Part shown: piece after piece, positions 44,231 through 54,035 of the stretch
How positions within the stretch are numbered: position 1 is the first letter of the stretch
Layout of the letters: every line of letters starts with the position of its first letter
Origin: JACJWR01 sp963752505
GTDB lineage: Bacteria > Actinomycetota > Actinomycetes > S36-B12 > UBA10799
Assembly: GCA_963752505.1 (NCBI GenBank)
Contig: CAVVYM010000012.1
Coordinates: 124,001 to 188,000, forward strand
Direction of reading: 5' to 3'
DNA length: 64,000 nucleotides
Program-made: the position numbers and the translations under genes
Notes under the pieces: generated by a model
The model's input: the letters and a program-made list of their open reading frames with translations, nothing else
Told to the model about the DNA's origin: nothing
Database searches by the model: none

Positions 44231-45022
44231 TCACTGCACGGAAGTGGGGGAGCGGCGTGGCAGGCGCGCCGTCACCCGGGTAAGCGGCACCGGCAATTCA
44301 CACCAATCGGGCAGCCGATCCAGCACGGCAGCCGCAAGCGCGAGTTGGCGGCGCGACCGCCCTGGGGTGTAGAGCGAGCGCACGGCGAGATCCGCGTCAG
44401 CGGCACGGCGGATTCGGAACGGAAACCGACGCGATTCCAGCTCCATGTCGGTGAATCCGGCGTCGGTCAGGGCGGCCCGCAGGCGACCGGCGGTCAGATG
44501 CCGGGGCATCGATCCAGGTCCGAGGAGCACTGCGCTGAGCGCGGCGGTGGCGGGTACGTCGCGTGGCGAAATGGGCCACGTTGCGGGAATCAAAGCAGCG
44601 AATCGACCGCCCGGTGCCAGCACCCGGGTGATCTCCGCGAGTGCCTCGCGCAGCGGCACGAGCATCAACGACATGGACATCACCAGAGTGTCCACGCTGT
44701 GCGAGGCGATCGGCAGCGCCAGCACACCCGCGTTGACGACCGGACCCCTGCCCAACTCCAGGCCCGCTCGGGCCTCGTCGAAGGAGAGGTCGACGCCGGC
44801 GTAGAAATCGGCCTTGTCCGCCAGATGCACCTGCATCGGCATCGTGCCGCAGGCACAGTCCAGTACCCGCCCCAGGTGGTCAGGCAGCCCGGCCGCTAGC
44901 CAGTCGTACGGGGTGTGATGAGTGGGGTCCGACGCGTGGTGCAGTGCCTCCTCGGTGATGCCGGGATGGTCGTGGTGAAAGTGATCGACGTACTCCGACC
45001 ACTGGGACTGTCGCATGGGCAT
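44231..45022 (-). CDS. SAM-dependent methyltransferase
   Basis: 263 aa with motif I VLDCACGTMPMQVHLA near residue 52, GVDLSFDEARAGLE and VLAPGGRFAALIPA. The substrate is unknown. The ATG overlaps the ppc stop as TGATG, so translation is coupled to PEP carboxylase. This start matches a usual methyltransferase N-terminus; a longer frame into ppc looks non-coding. Confidence 0.8.
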   Translation of the reverse strand: MPMRQSQWSEYVDHFHHDHPGITEEALHHASDPTHHTPYDWLAAGLPDHLGRVLDCACGTMPMQVHLADKADFYAGVDLSFDEARAGLELGRGPVVNAGVLALPIASHSVDTLVMSMSLMLVPLREALAEITRVLAPGGRFAALIPATWPISPRDVPATAALSAVLLGPGSMPRHLTAGRLRAALTDAGFTDMELESRRFPFRIRRAADADLAVRSLYTPGRSRRQLALAAAVLDRLPDWCELPVPLTRVTARLPRRSPTSVQ

Positions 45023-47727
45023 CAACCTGTGTTCCGCAATCCGTTTGCGATGCCGTTGATGGTCAATGAAACAGCTCGCTGCAGTTCTTCGGGCACGGCC
45101 TCGTCGCGCGCGCGCAGGCGGCGCACCCGCCGCAGCAATTCCACCTGAAGTTGGTGCAGCGGACGCAGGCTTTGGTCGCGCACTCGCAGGGTCCGTGCCA
45201 GTGAGTTCTGCCCAGCCAGCAGCGCGTCGGAGTCGCGTACCCACAGCACCTGTTCCACAGTCAGTTCGAACTCTGCGCTGATGGTGTCGAAGATGTGATG
45301 GAGTTCGTCCGGCACGAGGCCGTCGACGTAGAGCTTCGCCACCGTCATATCGGCCTTGCTCAAAGTCATCGCAACGTTGGATAAGAAATTGCTGAAGAAC
45401 GGCCAGAGCCGCACCATGTCGCGCAGCGTTGACTCGTGGCCGGCGGCGCGTGCGGCAGCCAATCCGCTACCGACCCCGAACCAGCCCGGCACGATGTGTC
45501 GGCTCTGGGTCCAGCCGAACACCCATGGGATCGCGCGCAAACCATCCAGGCCGACGCCCTGCTCGGGTCGCGACGCTGGGCGCGATCCCATATGGATGCC
45601 CGCCAACTCCTCCAGCGGGGTGGCAGCGAAGAAGTAGCTCGGCAGGTCGGGATTCTCCACCAGCGACCGATACACCTGCCACGATTCGCCTGATATGAGC
45701 TCCATGACCGCGTCCCAGTCATCAAGCGCGGCGGCCGATTCACGCGGCGTCCGGTGCAGCACGCTGGCTTCCAGGACCGCGCCGAGCAGCAGTTCCAGAT
45801 TCTCGCGCGCCAGCTCCGGGAGCAGGTACTTGTCGGAGATGACTTCACCTTGCTCGGTCATCTTGATCTCGCCGTCGACGACCCCGTAGGGCATGGCCAT
45901 GATCGCGTCGTACGTCGGGCCACCGCCTCGACCGACGGTGCCTCCGCGGCCGTGGAAGAGTCGAAGTCGCACGTTGTGGCGCGCGGCGGTGTCGCGCAGT
46001 CGGCGTTGAGCGGTGTGAATCGCCCACTGCGACGCGGTGAGCCCGGCGTCCTTGTTGGAATCCGAGTAGCCGAGCATGACTTCTTGTTCGTCGCCGCGCA
46101 GCGCCACGATCTGCCGATACGCAGGGATCGACAGCAGGGCGTCGAGGATGGCGTCGGCCTTCTCGAGTTCGGTGAGCGTCTCCAACAACGGCACGAAGTC
46201 CACTCGCGCCACGCCCCTGGGCACGTCCACCAGGCCGGCCTCGCGGGCCAGCACCGCCGCGGCCAGCACATCGTCGACACCGCGCGTCATGGAGATGATG
46301 TAGGTGTCGACTGAGGTTGCCCCAAGCGAGTCCTGGGCCTGACGGATGACTTCGAATGCGCCGAAGGTGCGCAACTCATCCCCCTGCAGCGGCGGCGGTG
46401 AGCCTGCGAGGGGCCGTCGGCCGGCCAGCTCTCGTGCGAGTAGATCGGTCCGTGCTTGGGCGGTCAACGAGGGATAGTCGATGTCGGGCTCGGCATCGGC
46501 GTACAGCCGGGCCAGCGCGTCGTGGTGCCGCCGTGAGTGCTCACGGACATCCAATGCGGCCATGCTGGTGCCGAGCGCCGCAACTAGTCGTTGCTGGTCA
46601 GCCACGAAGGTCGCGGCGGCCTCGCCGGCGGCGTGGGCGCGCAGTGATTCGACGATGAGGTCGAGATCGGCAAGGAGCGCGGATTCGTCGTAGTGCGCGG
46701 AGTCGGTGAGGGGGTCGCGCGACAGTTCCAGGCGATGCCCCATGGCCGCCAATTTCACCCGGTAAGGTTCCTCGCCGTAGACCTCGACGATGCGGGGGTT
46801 GAGTGTGGGGAGTTCGGCCAGGTCCCGTTGTAGGGAAGCGCGCAGGTCGGCGCTGACCGGCGTCAAGCGCTCGGAGATGGAGAGATTTTCAGCTAGCCGC
46901 TCGAGGCGGGGCGCAAGGTCGTGGACGGCGTGGCGGCGCTGTAGCCACAGCACCTCATCGGTGACCGCAGGGGTCACGAATGGGTTGCCGTCCCGATCCC
47001 CACCCACCCATGAACCGAATCTGAGCGGCACCTGACTCGGTGCGGTATCAACGCCCACCCGGGCGAGTTCGCGCGCCGTATGCCCCAACACGTCGGACAG
47101 CACCGTGTGGCACAGCTCGTCAAGGTAGTAGATGGCATTGCGGGCCTCGTCGACCACGCGAGGGCGCTCGACACGCAGTTCGTCGGTCTGCCACATCAGG
47201 TCGATCACCGCCGCGATCCGGGCATCATTGGCGTCGCTGCGAGGTTGCTCGAGGAGCTCCGCTATCTGACGCAGCTTCAGCAGCACCGAACGTCGTGCCG
47301 CTTCCGTGGGGTGTGCGGTGAGCACCGGCCGAACCTGCATGTGCTCGACGGTGTCCCGGACTTGATCGACGGGTACGTCGGCAGCGGCGATGCGATCGAC
47401 TGCCCTGGTGAGTGGCCCGCCGTCACGTTTGCGTTGTTCCGCCAGCGTCCGGGCCCGATGTACCTGCTCGGCGATGTTGGCCAACTGAAAGTAGGTGCCG
47501 AGGCTGCGGGCAAGTTTCACCGCAGTGTGGACGTCCAACACGGTCAGCACCGCCGCCGCCTCGTCGGGCCTTTCGCGCGACCAGCGACGCACTTGATCAG
47601 TCAGGGCCGTGAGTTGGGGACCTTCGGTGCGCTCAAGTGTCTGGGCGAGCAGCATGCCCAGCCGATCAACGTCGTGCGCCAAGGCCACGTCGGGATCCGG
47701 TTGGCTGTTCGGAGTCTCAAGGGGCAC
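45022..47727 (-). CDS. ppc: Phosphoenolpyruvate carboxylase
   Basis: Anaplerotic enzyme fixing bicarbonate onto PEP to make oxaloacetate. The 901-aa protein has the catalytic histidine motif VLTAHPTEAARR, GYSDSNKDAG and the mobile loop FHGRGGTVGRGGGP. GTG 47727 lies six bases after TAGCCT on the minus strand. It leads a unit with a methyltransferase and an aminotransferase. Its substrate bicarbonate links it in function to the carbonic anhydrases elsewhere in the window. Confidence 0.96.
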   Translation of the reverse strand: MPLETPNSQPDPDVALAHDVDRLGMLLAQTLERTEGPQLTALTDQVRRWSRERPDEAAAVLTVLDVHTAVKLARSLGTYFQLANIAEQVHRARTLAEQRKRDGGPLTRAVDRIAAADVPVDQVRDTVEHMQVRPVLTAHPTEAARRSVLLKLRQIAELLEQPRSDANDARIAAVIDLMWQTDELRVERPRVVDEARNAIYYLDELCHTVLSDVLGHTARELARVGVDTAPSQVPLRFGSWVGGDRDGNPFVTPAVTDEVLWLQRRHAVHDLAPRLERLAENLSISERLTPVSADLRASLQRDLAELPTLNPRIVEVYGEEPYRVKLAAMGHRLELSRDPLTDSAHYDESALLADLDLIVESLRAHAAGEAAATFVADQQRLVAALGTSMAALDVREHSRRHHDALARLYADAEPDIDYPSLTAQARTDLLARELAGRRPLAGSPPPLQGDELRTFGAFEVIRQAQDSLGATSVDTYIISMTRGVDDVLAAAVLAREAGLVDVPRGVARVDFVPLLETLTELEKADAILDALLSIPAYRQIVALRGDEQEVMLGYSDSNKDAGLTASQWAIHTAQRRLRDTAARHNVRLRLFHGRGGTVGRGGGPTYDAIMAMPYGVVDGEIKMTEQGEVISDKYLLPELARENLELLLGAVLEASVLHRTPRESAAALDDWDAVMELISGESWQVYRSLVENPDLPSYFFAATPLEELAGIHMGSRPASRPEQGVGLDGLRAIPWVFGWTQSRHIVPGWFGVGSGLAAARAAGHESTLRDMVRLWPFFSNFLSNVAMTLSKADMTVAKLYVDGLVPDELHHIFDTISAEFELTVEQVLWVRDSDALLAGQNSLARTLRVRDQSLRPLHQLQVELLRRVRRLRARDEAVPEELQRAVSLTINGIANGLRNTG

Positions 47728-47733
47728 CGGCCC

Positions 47734-47739
47734 AGGCTA
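47734..47739 (-). promoter_or_regulatory. -10 hexamer of a leaderless ppc promoter
   Basis: On the minus strand TAGCCT ends six bases before GTG 47727. Confidence 0.5.
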
Positions 47740-47769
47740 TTGCAGAAACGCCGTGCGTGCTGTCGTCGG

Positions 47770-48792
47770 TCAAGCGCGCAGGGCCAGGAAGCGACGGTAA
47801 CCGCCCAGTGTCGTGACCCCGGCGCGGCCGCTGTGCAGGTAGTCGGCCACGGCGCGCGGGAGTCCCACAACGGTCGCTCGGGCGATGATGGCCCCCATGT
47901 ACACGGAGCCCTCGATGTCGTGTTGGGCATCGGTGAGGTCGGGCGATGTTCCGACGTAGTCCCCGAGCATCGACTGGTTGGATGCCGCGGCCAGCCGGGG
48001 GCCGCCGACGCTCTCATCTTCGACGAACTCCCGATGCAGTTGCTCGGCGGGCAATCCGCTGCCGACGCGCACGGTGAACGCATCGAATCGTTGCCCGAAG
48101 AGGCCGAAGGCTTCGACCCACGCCGCGAGGGGCATCGTGGTCCGATTCGGTGCATGAGTCGGATCGCCACCGGTCGCTACCTGCCGGGCCAGCCAACCGA
48201 GGTACGTCGCAGCCACCCGGGCCCTCACCGGAAGGGGCATGACGCCGAAATGCACGGCGTGGGCCAACTCATGGGCCAACACTGTGGTGTCCGGTACCCC
48301 CAGCGACGACACGTCAGCTTTCTGCAGCCGCACGAGCGGCCCGCCGCCCGGCCAGGAAACCGGAGCCACGAAGGCCAGCCGCGCCGGCGAGCCGTCCGGA
48401 TAGACGACCCGGATCGGATTCCCGCCGACCCGGCCGAAGTGTGCGGGGGCACAACCACCGAGGACCCGTCGTAGGACGACGGCGCCCAGCGACGCGATTG
48501 CGACGCGTGCGGCGTTGCGATGCCCGGCGATGTCGAGCGTTCCGTCACTCGGCAGCGCTACTGCCCGCGTCACGGCCGCCGACTGGGCGAATCGATCGAG
48601 CACCGTGATCGTGGAGCTACGGGCCACCACCTGAACCAGGCGAAGCCGGGCGGGATCCGACTCGATCTGCACGCGGCCCTGGGCATCGGTGCGCGCCTCG
48701 GCGGTCACTGCTCCGCGTCGCGGGTCGAGGAACCTGACGGCGACGTCGGGCAGTCGTCGGCCATGAAGACTCACCACGAGGGCCCGGGGCAC
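47770..48792 (-). CDS. Putative zinc metallopeptidase-like protein (HELAH motif)
   Basis: 340 aa, no recognised family. The N-terminal 60 residues look like a small beta-sandwich with carboxypeptidase-regulatory-like features (TDAQGRVQIESDPARLRL). A zincin motif HELAHAVHFG lies near residue 174 and a conserved-looking acidic EFVEDESVGG follows about 85 residues later. No signal peptide or membrane segment is evident. GTG 48792 follows GGGAAG. The peptidase role is inferred from the motif only. Confidence 0.5.
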   Translation of the reverse strand: MPRALVVSLHGRRLPDVAVRFLDPRRGAVTAEARTDAQGRVQIESDPARLRLVQVVARSSTITVLDRFAQSAAVTRAVALPSDGTLDIAGHRNAARVAIASLGAVVLRRVLGGCAPAHFGRVGGNPIRVVYPDGSPARLAFVAPVSWPGGGPLVRLQKADVSSLGVPDTTVLAHELAHAVHFGVMPLPVRARVAATYLGWLARQVATGGDPTHAPNRTTMPLAAWVEAFGLFGQRFDAFTVRVGSGLPAEQLHREFVEDESVGGPRLAAASNQSMLGDYVGTSPDLTDAQHDIEGSVYMGAIIARATVVGLPRAVADYLHSGRAGVTTLGGYRRFLALRA

Positions 48793-48842
48793 CTTCCCAC
48801 CCGATCACATCCGATTCAACTAATGCGCGCGCAGCGCACCGC

Positions 48843-48848
48843 TATGTT
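48843..48848 (+). promoter_or_regulatory. -10 hexamer of a leaderless DUF4436-gene promoter
   Basis: TATGTT ends seven bases before ATG 48856. Confidence 0.5.
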
Positions 48849-48855
48849 GAGCAAC

Positions 48856-49797
48856 ATGTCGAACACCGGGGACGCCGAGCAGGCCAGTACCGCCCCGCCA
48901 CGACTGAAACTGAAGCAGGGCCCCGCCTGGTGGATCGCCGCGCTCCTGTTCGCCGTGATGTATCTGGGTGTCAACCTGATCTACGGGGCGAGCACGGCAC
49001 CGCCCGAACAGCCCGTGGTCGACGACCGGGGTCGGACGGTGGTGAGTCTCAGCCTGATTGGTCTGGTGCCCGCTGAGGACAGCGTCCGGCTGAAGCTGCT
49101 GCTGGAACCCACCGAAGACCTCATCTCCGACGGTGCCCTGACCGAGCAGGTGAGTGTGAATCTGCTCTCCATCCCGAGGACGGTGACGTTCGAGCGGGGG
49201 ACTCGAGCCCTGAGCACGGACATTGAGGTCGTCGCCGTTGACGGGACATTCGAGAGGTATCCGTTCGACTCCTACCAGGTGCCGATCGTGGCGACGGTCA
49301 ACGCTACGGATGACGAGGGTCGGGAACGTGCCCTGCCCACCGATCTGATCGTGTGGGGCAAGTTCCCCGGGTGGCGGACAGACCCCACGACTAGCCGGGA
49401 AGTCGAGCCGGAGGAGTGGGGCCTGGCCGAGGATGTACGCCCCGCCATCGACGAAGGCCGGATTGCGGTGGCCTTCGTCGACGCCTCGCGCAACGGCTCC
49501 ACCATGTCGATCGTGGTGCTCCTGCTGACAGCCATGGTCGTGCTGGCTCTGCTCGCGCTCGTGGTGGCACGAGCGGTCGCCACCCGGGAACGGCGCATCG
49601 AACCCACTTTGGCGGGTTGGTTCGCGGCGCTGCTGTTCGCCATGGTGCCGCTGCGCACCAACTTCCCCGGAGCGCCCCCCATCGGCGTATGGATGGACTT
49701 CCTGGTGTTCCTTTGGGTGCTCATGGGTCTCATGGTCGCGCTCTCGCTGTTCATTGCATCGTGGCTGCGCTACACGCCCGCACCCGATTCCACGTGA
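48856..49797 (+). CDS. DUF4436 membrane protein
   Basis: 313 aa. One hydrophobic helix near residue 30 (WWIAALLFAVMYLGVNLIYG) is followed by an extracytoplasmic domain (about residues 55-210, with RYPFDSYQVPI) and three C-terminal helices. The pattern matches DUF4436, of unknown function. The start is set by TATGTT seven bases upstream. Confidence 0.75.
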   Translation: MSNTGDAEQASTAPPRLKLKQGPAWWIAALLFAVMYLGVNLIYGASTAPPEQPVVDDRGRTVVSLSLIGLVPAEDSVRLKLLLEPTEDLISDGALTEQVSVNLLSIPRTVTFERGTRALSTDIEVVAVDGTFERYPFDSYQVPIVATVNATDDEGRERALPTDLIVWGKFPGWRTDPTTSREVEPEEWGLAEDVRPAIDEGRIAVAFVDASRNGSTMSIVVLLLTAMVVLALLALVVARAVATRERRIEPTLAGWFAALLFAMVPLRTNFPGAPPIGVWMDFLVFLWVLMGLMVALSLFIASWLRYTPAPDST

Positions 49798-49860
49798 GAC
49801 AACTCCGAGCGCCGCTGAAAGTACCCCGCCGAGAGGCCGCGAACGGACGCCCGGTGCGGC

Positions 49861-49866
49861 TACCAT
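49861..49866 (+). promoter_or_regulatory. -10 hexamer of a leaderless aquaporin-gene promoter
   Basis: TACCAT ends seven bases before GTG 49874. Confidence 0.5.
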
Positions 49867-49873
49867 CGCGTCC

Positions 49874-50752
49874 GTGACCGACTCAACAACGCCGGGGTCA
49901 GGAGCGGGTGCGCAACCGAGAAGGCCCACCGACGACACCCCAGGTGCCGCCGAAGTCGACTTCTTGCGGGACATGCAGGTGCTGGCCCTCAAGCGGATCG
50001 CAGATTTCCAGGACCCCAAGCAGGAGTGGCGTCGGCTCATCTCCGAGTTTGTCGGCACGTTCTTCCTGGTTCTGGTGGCCGCCGGTGCGCCGATGGTCGG
50101 CAAGGCCTACCCGGGTACCGTCACGCTGGCAGCGGCAGTGGTCGCCCCAGGCATGATGGTCATGGCCATCATCATGTTCATGGGAAAGGTCTCGGGGGCG
50201 CATCTGAATCCAGCCGTCACCATGGGGTTCGCGTTGCGCCGTGACTTTCCCTGGTCCCGGGTGCCCGGCTACATCCTCATCCAGCTGCTCGCCGCGGTGT
50301 TCGCTGCCTGGATTCTGCAACTCATCGTGGGCGTTTCGGCCTCCGACGGCGGCTCGTACCCGGGCGAACACACCACCGCCATCGCCGCATTCGCCACGGA
50401 AGCGATCCTCACTTTCGGCCTGATGAGCGTGATCCTGGGAACATCCTCTGGCGCTCAGAACATTGGAATCATTGCCGCGATCGGGGTCGGCGCCTACATT
50501 GCGCTAGCGGGGTTGTGGGCGGCGCCGTTGTCTGGGGCCTCGATGAATCCGGCGCGTACGTTCGGGCCCAACCTGGTGGGCGGCGACCTGACTGATTACT
50601 GGGTGTATGCGGCGGGGCCGCTCATCGGGGCCGCGTGCGCGGTTGTGCTGGCCTATGTGCTGCGCGGTCCGGGTGGCGGGCTCACCGGTTCCAGGGCCGC
50701 TCAGGGTGTCCTCGACGTCGAGGTCGCCAGGGCGACCGCGGGTGAATCCTAG
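49874..50752 (+). CDS. Aquaporin (MIP family channel)
   Basis: 292-aa water or small-solute channel with both pore motifs, HLNPAVT and SMNPARTFGP, and six membrane helices. A 45-residue hydrophilic N-terminal extension precedes the first helix. Residues around the second NPA motif suggest a water-type rather than glycerol-type channel, with low certainty. The 3' end overlaps the convergent PemK/MazF-type gene by four bases. Confidence 0.9.
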   Translation: MTDSTTPGSGAGAQPRRPTDDTPGAAEVDFLRDMQVLALKRIADFQDPKQEWRRLISEFVGTFFLVLVAAGAPMVGKAYPGTVTLAAAVVAPGMMVMAIIMFMGKVSGAHLNPAVTMGFALRRDFPWSRVPGYILIQLLAAVFAAWILQLIVGVSASDGGSYPGEHTTAIAAFATEAILTFGLMSVILGTSSGAQNIGIIAAIGVGAYIALAGLWAAPLSGASMNPARTFGPNLVGGDLTDYWVYAAGPLIGAACAVVLAYVLRGPGGGLTGSRAAQGVLDVEVARATAGES

Positions 50753-51177
50753 GATCGGCCCCGGCGCATCCCCTCAACCACCAACGAGAACTGCTGGCGG
50801 GTCAAAGCCGCGCCTTCCCGTCGCACGGCCGTCGCCGAGACCGCGAGGAGCCGATCCAGGCGGACGAAGCTGGGCCGGTTCTCGCGATCCCAATCCCCGC
50901 CGCCGATTCCGACCCAACCCCGGTCCTGACTTCGATCTCGGCTCGTGACCATCAGGACGGCGTAGTCTGAGCCCGCCTCACTTGCCATGCCCAACACGAC
51001 CACCGGACGATCCTTGCCTTGAGAGGGATCTTCCTCGTAGGGCACCCAGGTCCAGACGATCTCGCCTGGGTCTGGTTCGTGGTCGATTTCTGGGGCGTAC
51101 TCCACCGTGAAAGTGCCGCGGTAGTCGTAGGCGCCGCCGCGATCGGGCCGGGGATCCGCATGGGGGTCAGCAGACAT
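50749..51177 (-). CDS. PemK/MazF-fold protein without a visible antitoxin
   Basis: 142 aa with PGEIVWTWVPYEED, GKDRPVVVLG, FVRLDRLLAV and LTRQQFSLVVEGM, the pattern of the actinobacterial PemK/MazF-like group. No small antitoxin gene lies upstream, so it may not be a toxin-antitoxin module. A TACGCT hexamer lies eight bases before the ATG. It converges with the aquaporin gene. Confidence 0.72.
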   Translation of the reverse strand: MSADPHADPRPDRGGAYDYRGTFTVEYAPEIDHEPDPGEIVWTWVPYEEDPSQGKDRPVVVLGMASEAGSDYAVLMVTSRDRSQDRGWVGIGGGDWDRENRPSFVRLDRLLAVSATAVRREGAALTRQQFSLVVEGMRRGRS

Positions 51178-51267
51178 GGGACGTCAGCGTAGAGGCAGTT
51201 CCAGCCAGCTTCCACTGTGGCACTAGGGAACCTTGACCCCGGGCGTTTGCAGCGACAAGGTGGAGGT

Positions 51268-52080
51268 ATGGCAAACGTTGACGATGGACCCGTCCTGGTG
51301 TTTGGCGACGATGGCTCGCAAGGCGCGGATGTTGCGTGGCTGTGGGTGAACGAGCAGCCGTGGCCGCAATGGCGTCTTGAGGTGCTGGCGGTGGAGCCAT
51401 TCGTGGGCGGCAAGGTGCCCAGCGAGGAGGAATCGACTCCCCGGGAGTGGCAGCCGGAGGTGGCTCGGGAGTATTTCAAGGATGATGCAGCTGAGTTGGT
51501 GCATCTCACCGCGCGGGCCGATCCGCGTGCGGTGCTTGGCGCCCGGTCGGACGCCTCGCTCATCGTGGTGGGCCCACGCGGTCGCGGCTTCTTCAAGGCG
51601 TTGCGGCTGGGCAGCGTGGCCGAGTGGCTGCTGCAATGTCCGCCGGCTCCGCTGGTGCTGGCCAGGTCGGGCCGACCGGTGCGGCGCATCCTGGTGTGCA
51701 TCGACGGATCCGCCCACGCCTGGCTGGCCGCTCGCACATGCGCGGCCCTGCCACTGGCCGAGGGCGCTGACGTCATCGTGCTCACGGTGGGTACCACGGG
51801 CGTACCGGTGCCCCACGACGTCGCTCGCACGGTCGAGTTGTTCGAGGCGGCCAAAGCCGCGAACGTCGATGTCATCGAGATCATGCCGGATCCGCTGCAG
51901 CTGTTCTTCAACGTCCGCGACGTGGTGCTCGACCTTGCCAAGGATCGCGAGGTGGACCTCATCGCCATGGGCACCAGGGGCCAGTCGGATTGGCAGTCGC
52001 TGCGCATCGGATCAACCGCGAGCGCCGTCACACGGTACGCACGGGCGTCGATGCTGCTAGCCCACGCCAGCGGGGACTAG
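51268..52080 (+). CDS. Tandem universal stress protein
   Basis: 270 aa. The first Usp-like half ends with SLIVVGPRGRGFFKALRLGSVAEWLL, and the second (from RRILVCIDGSAHAWLA) ends with LIAMGTRGQSDWQSLRIGS. The G-x-x-G-x9-G(S/T) nucleotide-binding pattern is present in both halves in modified form. ATG 51268 follows GGAGG closely. It diverges from the PemK/MazF-type gene. Confidence 0.85.
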   Translation: MANVDDGPVLVFGDDGSQGADVAWLWVNEQPWPQWRLEVLAVEPFVGGKVPSEEESTPREWQPEVAREYFKDDAAELVHLTARADPRAVLGARSDASLIVVGPRGRGFFKALRLGSVAEWLLQCPPAPLVLARSGRPVRRILVCIDGSAHAWLAARTCAALPLAEGADVIVLTVGTTGVPVPHDVARTVELFEAAKAANVDVIEIMPDPLQLFFNVRDVVLDLAKDREVDLIAMGTRGQSDWQSLRIGSTASAVTRYARASMLLAHASGD

Positions 52081-52108
52081 CGGCGATCGAAACTGCGGCC
52101 GGGCGGGC

Positions 52109-52753
52109 CTAGCCGCTTGCGAAGAGTCGGTCGCCGGCGTCGCCGAGGCCTGGCACGATGACGTGGTCGTCGTTCAAGGCCCGATCGGTGGTGGCCACGA
52201 CCAGGTGCACATCGCTGGAAAGGCCCGATGTTCTCTGCTGCAGAGCGTCGACGCCTTCCGGGGCGCAAATCAACGAGACCACGGTGATCGTGGGTGCGCC
52301 GAGCGCATCGAGTCGGCTCAGGACGTCACCCAACGTTCCGCCGGTTGCGACCATCGGTTCGAGCACGAGAACGGTTGTGCCCGCAAGAGACTCCGGGAGG
52401 TCCTCGAGGTACCAGGTCGGTGTCGCCGTTCGTTCGTCGCGTCGCAGCCCGACGAAAGCCACTGCCGAAGCCGGTAGCAGGCGTTTCGCGGCGGGCAGCA
52501 TTCCGAGGCCTGCGCGCAAGATGGGCACGAGCACCGGCACGTGCGCGAGCCGACGGCAGTCAGTGATTTCCAGGGGTGTCCGCACTTCGCTGGGCACCGT
52601 CGGCAACTCGGAGGTCGCCCGCACCAGCAACACCGAAGCGGCACGATCCACCAACGACGTGAACTCGCTGGAAGTAGTGGTGACATCGCGAATCCCAGTC
52701 ATGAGATCAGCCAACAGCGGATGTGGGTCGATGGTTACACGCACGTGCACCAT
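52109..52753 (-). CDS. upp: Uracil phosphoribosyltransferase
   Basis: 214-aa pyrimidine salvage enzyme making UMP from uracil and PRPP. The PRPP-binding motif is LEPMVATGGTLGDVL, and VPILRAGLGML is also present. The usual first Asp of the PRPP loop is replaced by Glu. An AGGTG lies upstream of ATG 52753. The end converges with the tandem stress protein. Confidence 0.92.
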   Translation of the reverse strand: MVHVRVTIDPHPLLADLMTGIRDVTTTSSEFTSLVDRAASVLLVRATSELPTVPSEVRTPLEITDCRRLAHVPVLVPILRAGLGMLPAAKRLLPASAVAFVGLRRDERTATPTWYLEDLPESLAGTTVLVLEPMVATGGTLGDVLSRLDALGAPTITVVSLICAPEGVDALQQRTSGLSSDVHLVVATTDRALNDDHVIVPGLGDAGDRLFASG

Positions 52754-52843
52754 TTTCGCACCTGCACCTGTCGAGGGTGTCCGTCACCGCAATGTGGGCG
52801 TGTGCCTCACGCGATGCTGGCGACCTGTGACACTCTGACACCC

Positions 52844-53974
52844 GTGAGCGACGCCAACGACACCAACGATGCCGACGAGCCCGACACCTCGCCGGCTCCG
52901 ACGAGCGACCAGACCCCACAGACCGACGCCGCTGTGCCACACGCGTCGCTGGACAAGCGCAAGACCATCATCGGCGCCATCATTACGGTGATCGTGATCG
53001 GTCTTGTGTTCTGGGCGCTCTCCAAGCAGTTCGGGTCGTTCGCCGACGCCTGGAGCAAGATCACTGAGATGGCTCCGATCGCCATGGCTTCCCTGGCGCT
53101 CGTCGCGGTGGTGAACATCATCGTGTACGTCTTTCCCTACATGGTCGCCATCCCCGGGCTGAAGTATCGACCCGCGTTCATGGTGCGCCAGACGTCCTGG
53201 ATGATGGCCGCGCTGGTGCCAGCAGGTGGTGCCTTCGCGCTGGCTCTGCAGTACATGATGCTTGCCTCCTACCGGGTCTCCGCCGCGGTTGCCACGTCCG
53301 GAATCGGCATCACCAGCGTGTGGAGCTTCTTCATGACGTTCCTGCTCCCGGTGCTCGGTGTCCTGGTGCTCATCCCGAGTGGGAAGTTGCAGAGTGCCTG
53401 GGTCTACGCCGGTGTGATCGGTGCGATCGCATTGATCGCAATGGTCATCGTGTTCTGGCTGATCCTGCGCAGCGAGGCCAGTGCGCGCAAGATTGCCGGT
53501 TGGGGTCAAAAGCTCAGCGACCCGCTGCTGCGCAAGATGAATCGGCAGATGGACATCACCGCGTCGGTGCTCAGTTTCCGCGAGGAGGTGGTGGATGTCG
53601 TCAAGGCGAAGTGGATCTCGTTGACCGTCACCAACCTCGCTGTGTCGTTCATGCAGTTCATGATTCTCTTCGTCGCCATCCGGGGGATCTCCGGTGACGA
53701 ATCCTCGTCTGGCATCACGTTCGCCGAGATCTTCGCCTCGTTCGCCATCTCGCGATTGGGGACGCTCATCCCCATCACGCCCGGTGGGCTGGGGACTGTT
53801 GCAGGCGTCCTCGGCGCCATGTTGGCCACGTTCGGAATGAATCAGCAGGACATCCTCGCCGCGGTGCTGGTGTGGCAGATGACCCAACTCTTCCCGCAAG
53901 CCATCACCGGTTTGGCGACACTGCTGGGGTGGCGGGTGCAGGAGGCGCGCAAGAGTTCGGCTGCCACCGCCTAG
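52844..53974 (+). CDS. Flippase-like membrane protein (UPF0104/LPG synthase TM family)
   Basis: 376 aa with a 35-residue acidic N-terminal tail, then about eight membrane helices. FAISRLGTLIPITPGGLGTVAGVLGAML contains the family's PGGLG motif. Members move or modify lipid-linked substrates; the substrate here is unknown. GTG 52844 precedes the acidic tail and lies seven bases after CACTCT, a weaker leaderless candidate. Confidence 0.75.
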   Translation: MSDANDTNDADEPDTSPAPTSDQTPQTDAAVPHASLDKRKTIIGAIITVIVIGLVFWALSKQFGSFADAWSKITEMAPIAMASLALVAVVNIIVYVFPYMVAIPGLKYRPAFMVRQTSWMMAALVPAGGAFALALQYMMLASYRVSAAVATSGIGITSVWSFFMTFLLPVLGVLVLIPSGKLQSAWVYAGVIGAIALIAMVIVFWLILRSEASARKIAGWGQKLSDPLLRKMNRQMDITASVLSFREEVVDVVKAKWISLTVTNLAVSFMQFMILFVAIRGISGDESSSGITFAEIFASFAISRLGTLIPITPGGLGTVAGVLGAMLATFGMNQQDILAAVLVWQMTQLFPQAITGLATLLGWRVQEARKSSAATA

Positions 53975-54035
53975 GTTGTCCACAGTTGACAGGTGACGCC
54001 TTTCGGAGTCGCGATTCGACGGTGAGTCTGTGGGC

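Noticed and set aside
47080..48474. Long open frame antisense to ppc and the metallopeptidase-like gene
   Set aside because: It spans the ends of two well-supported minus-strand genes and has no recognisable domain.
50749..51177. Type II toxin-antitoxin module
   Set aside because: The PemK/MazF-fold gene has no antitoxin-like partner; the upstream gene is a divergent stress protein.
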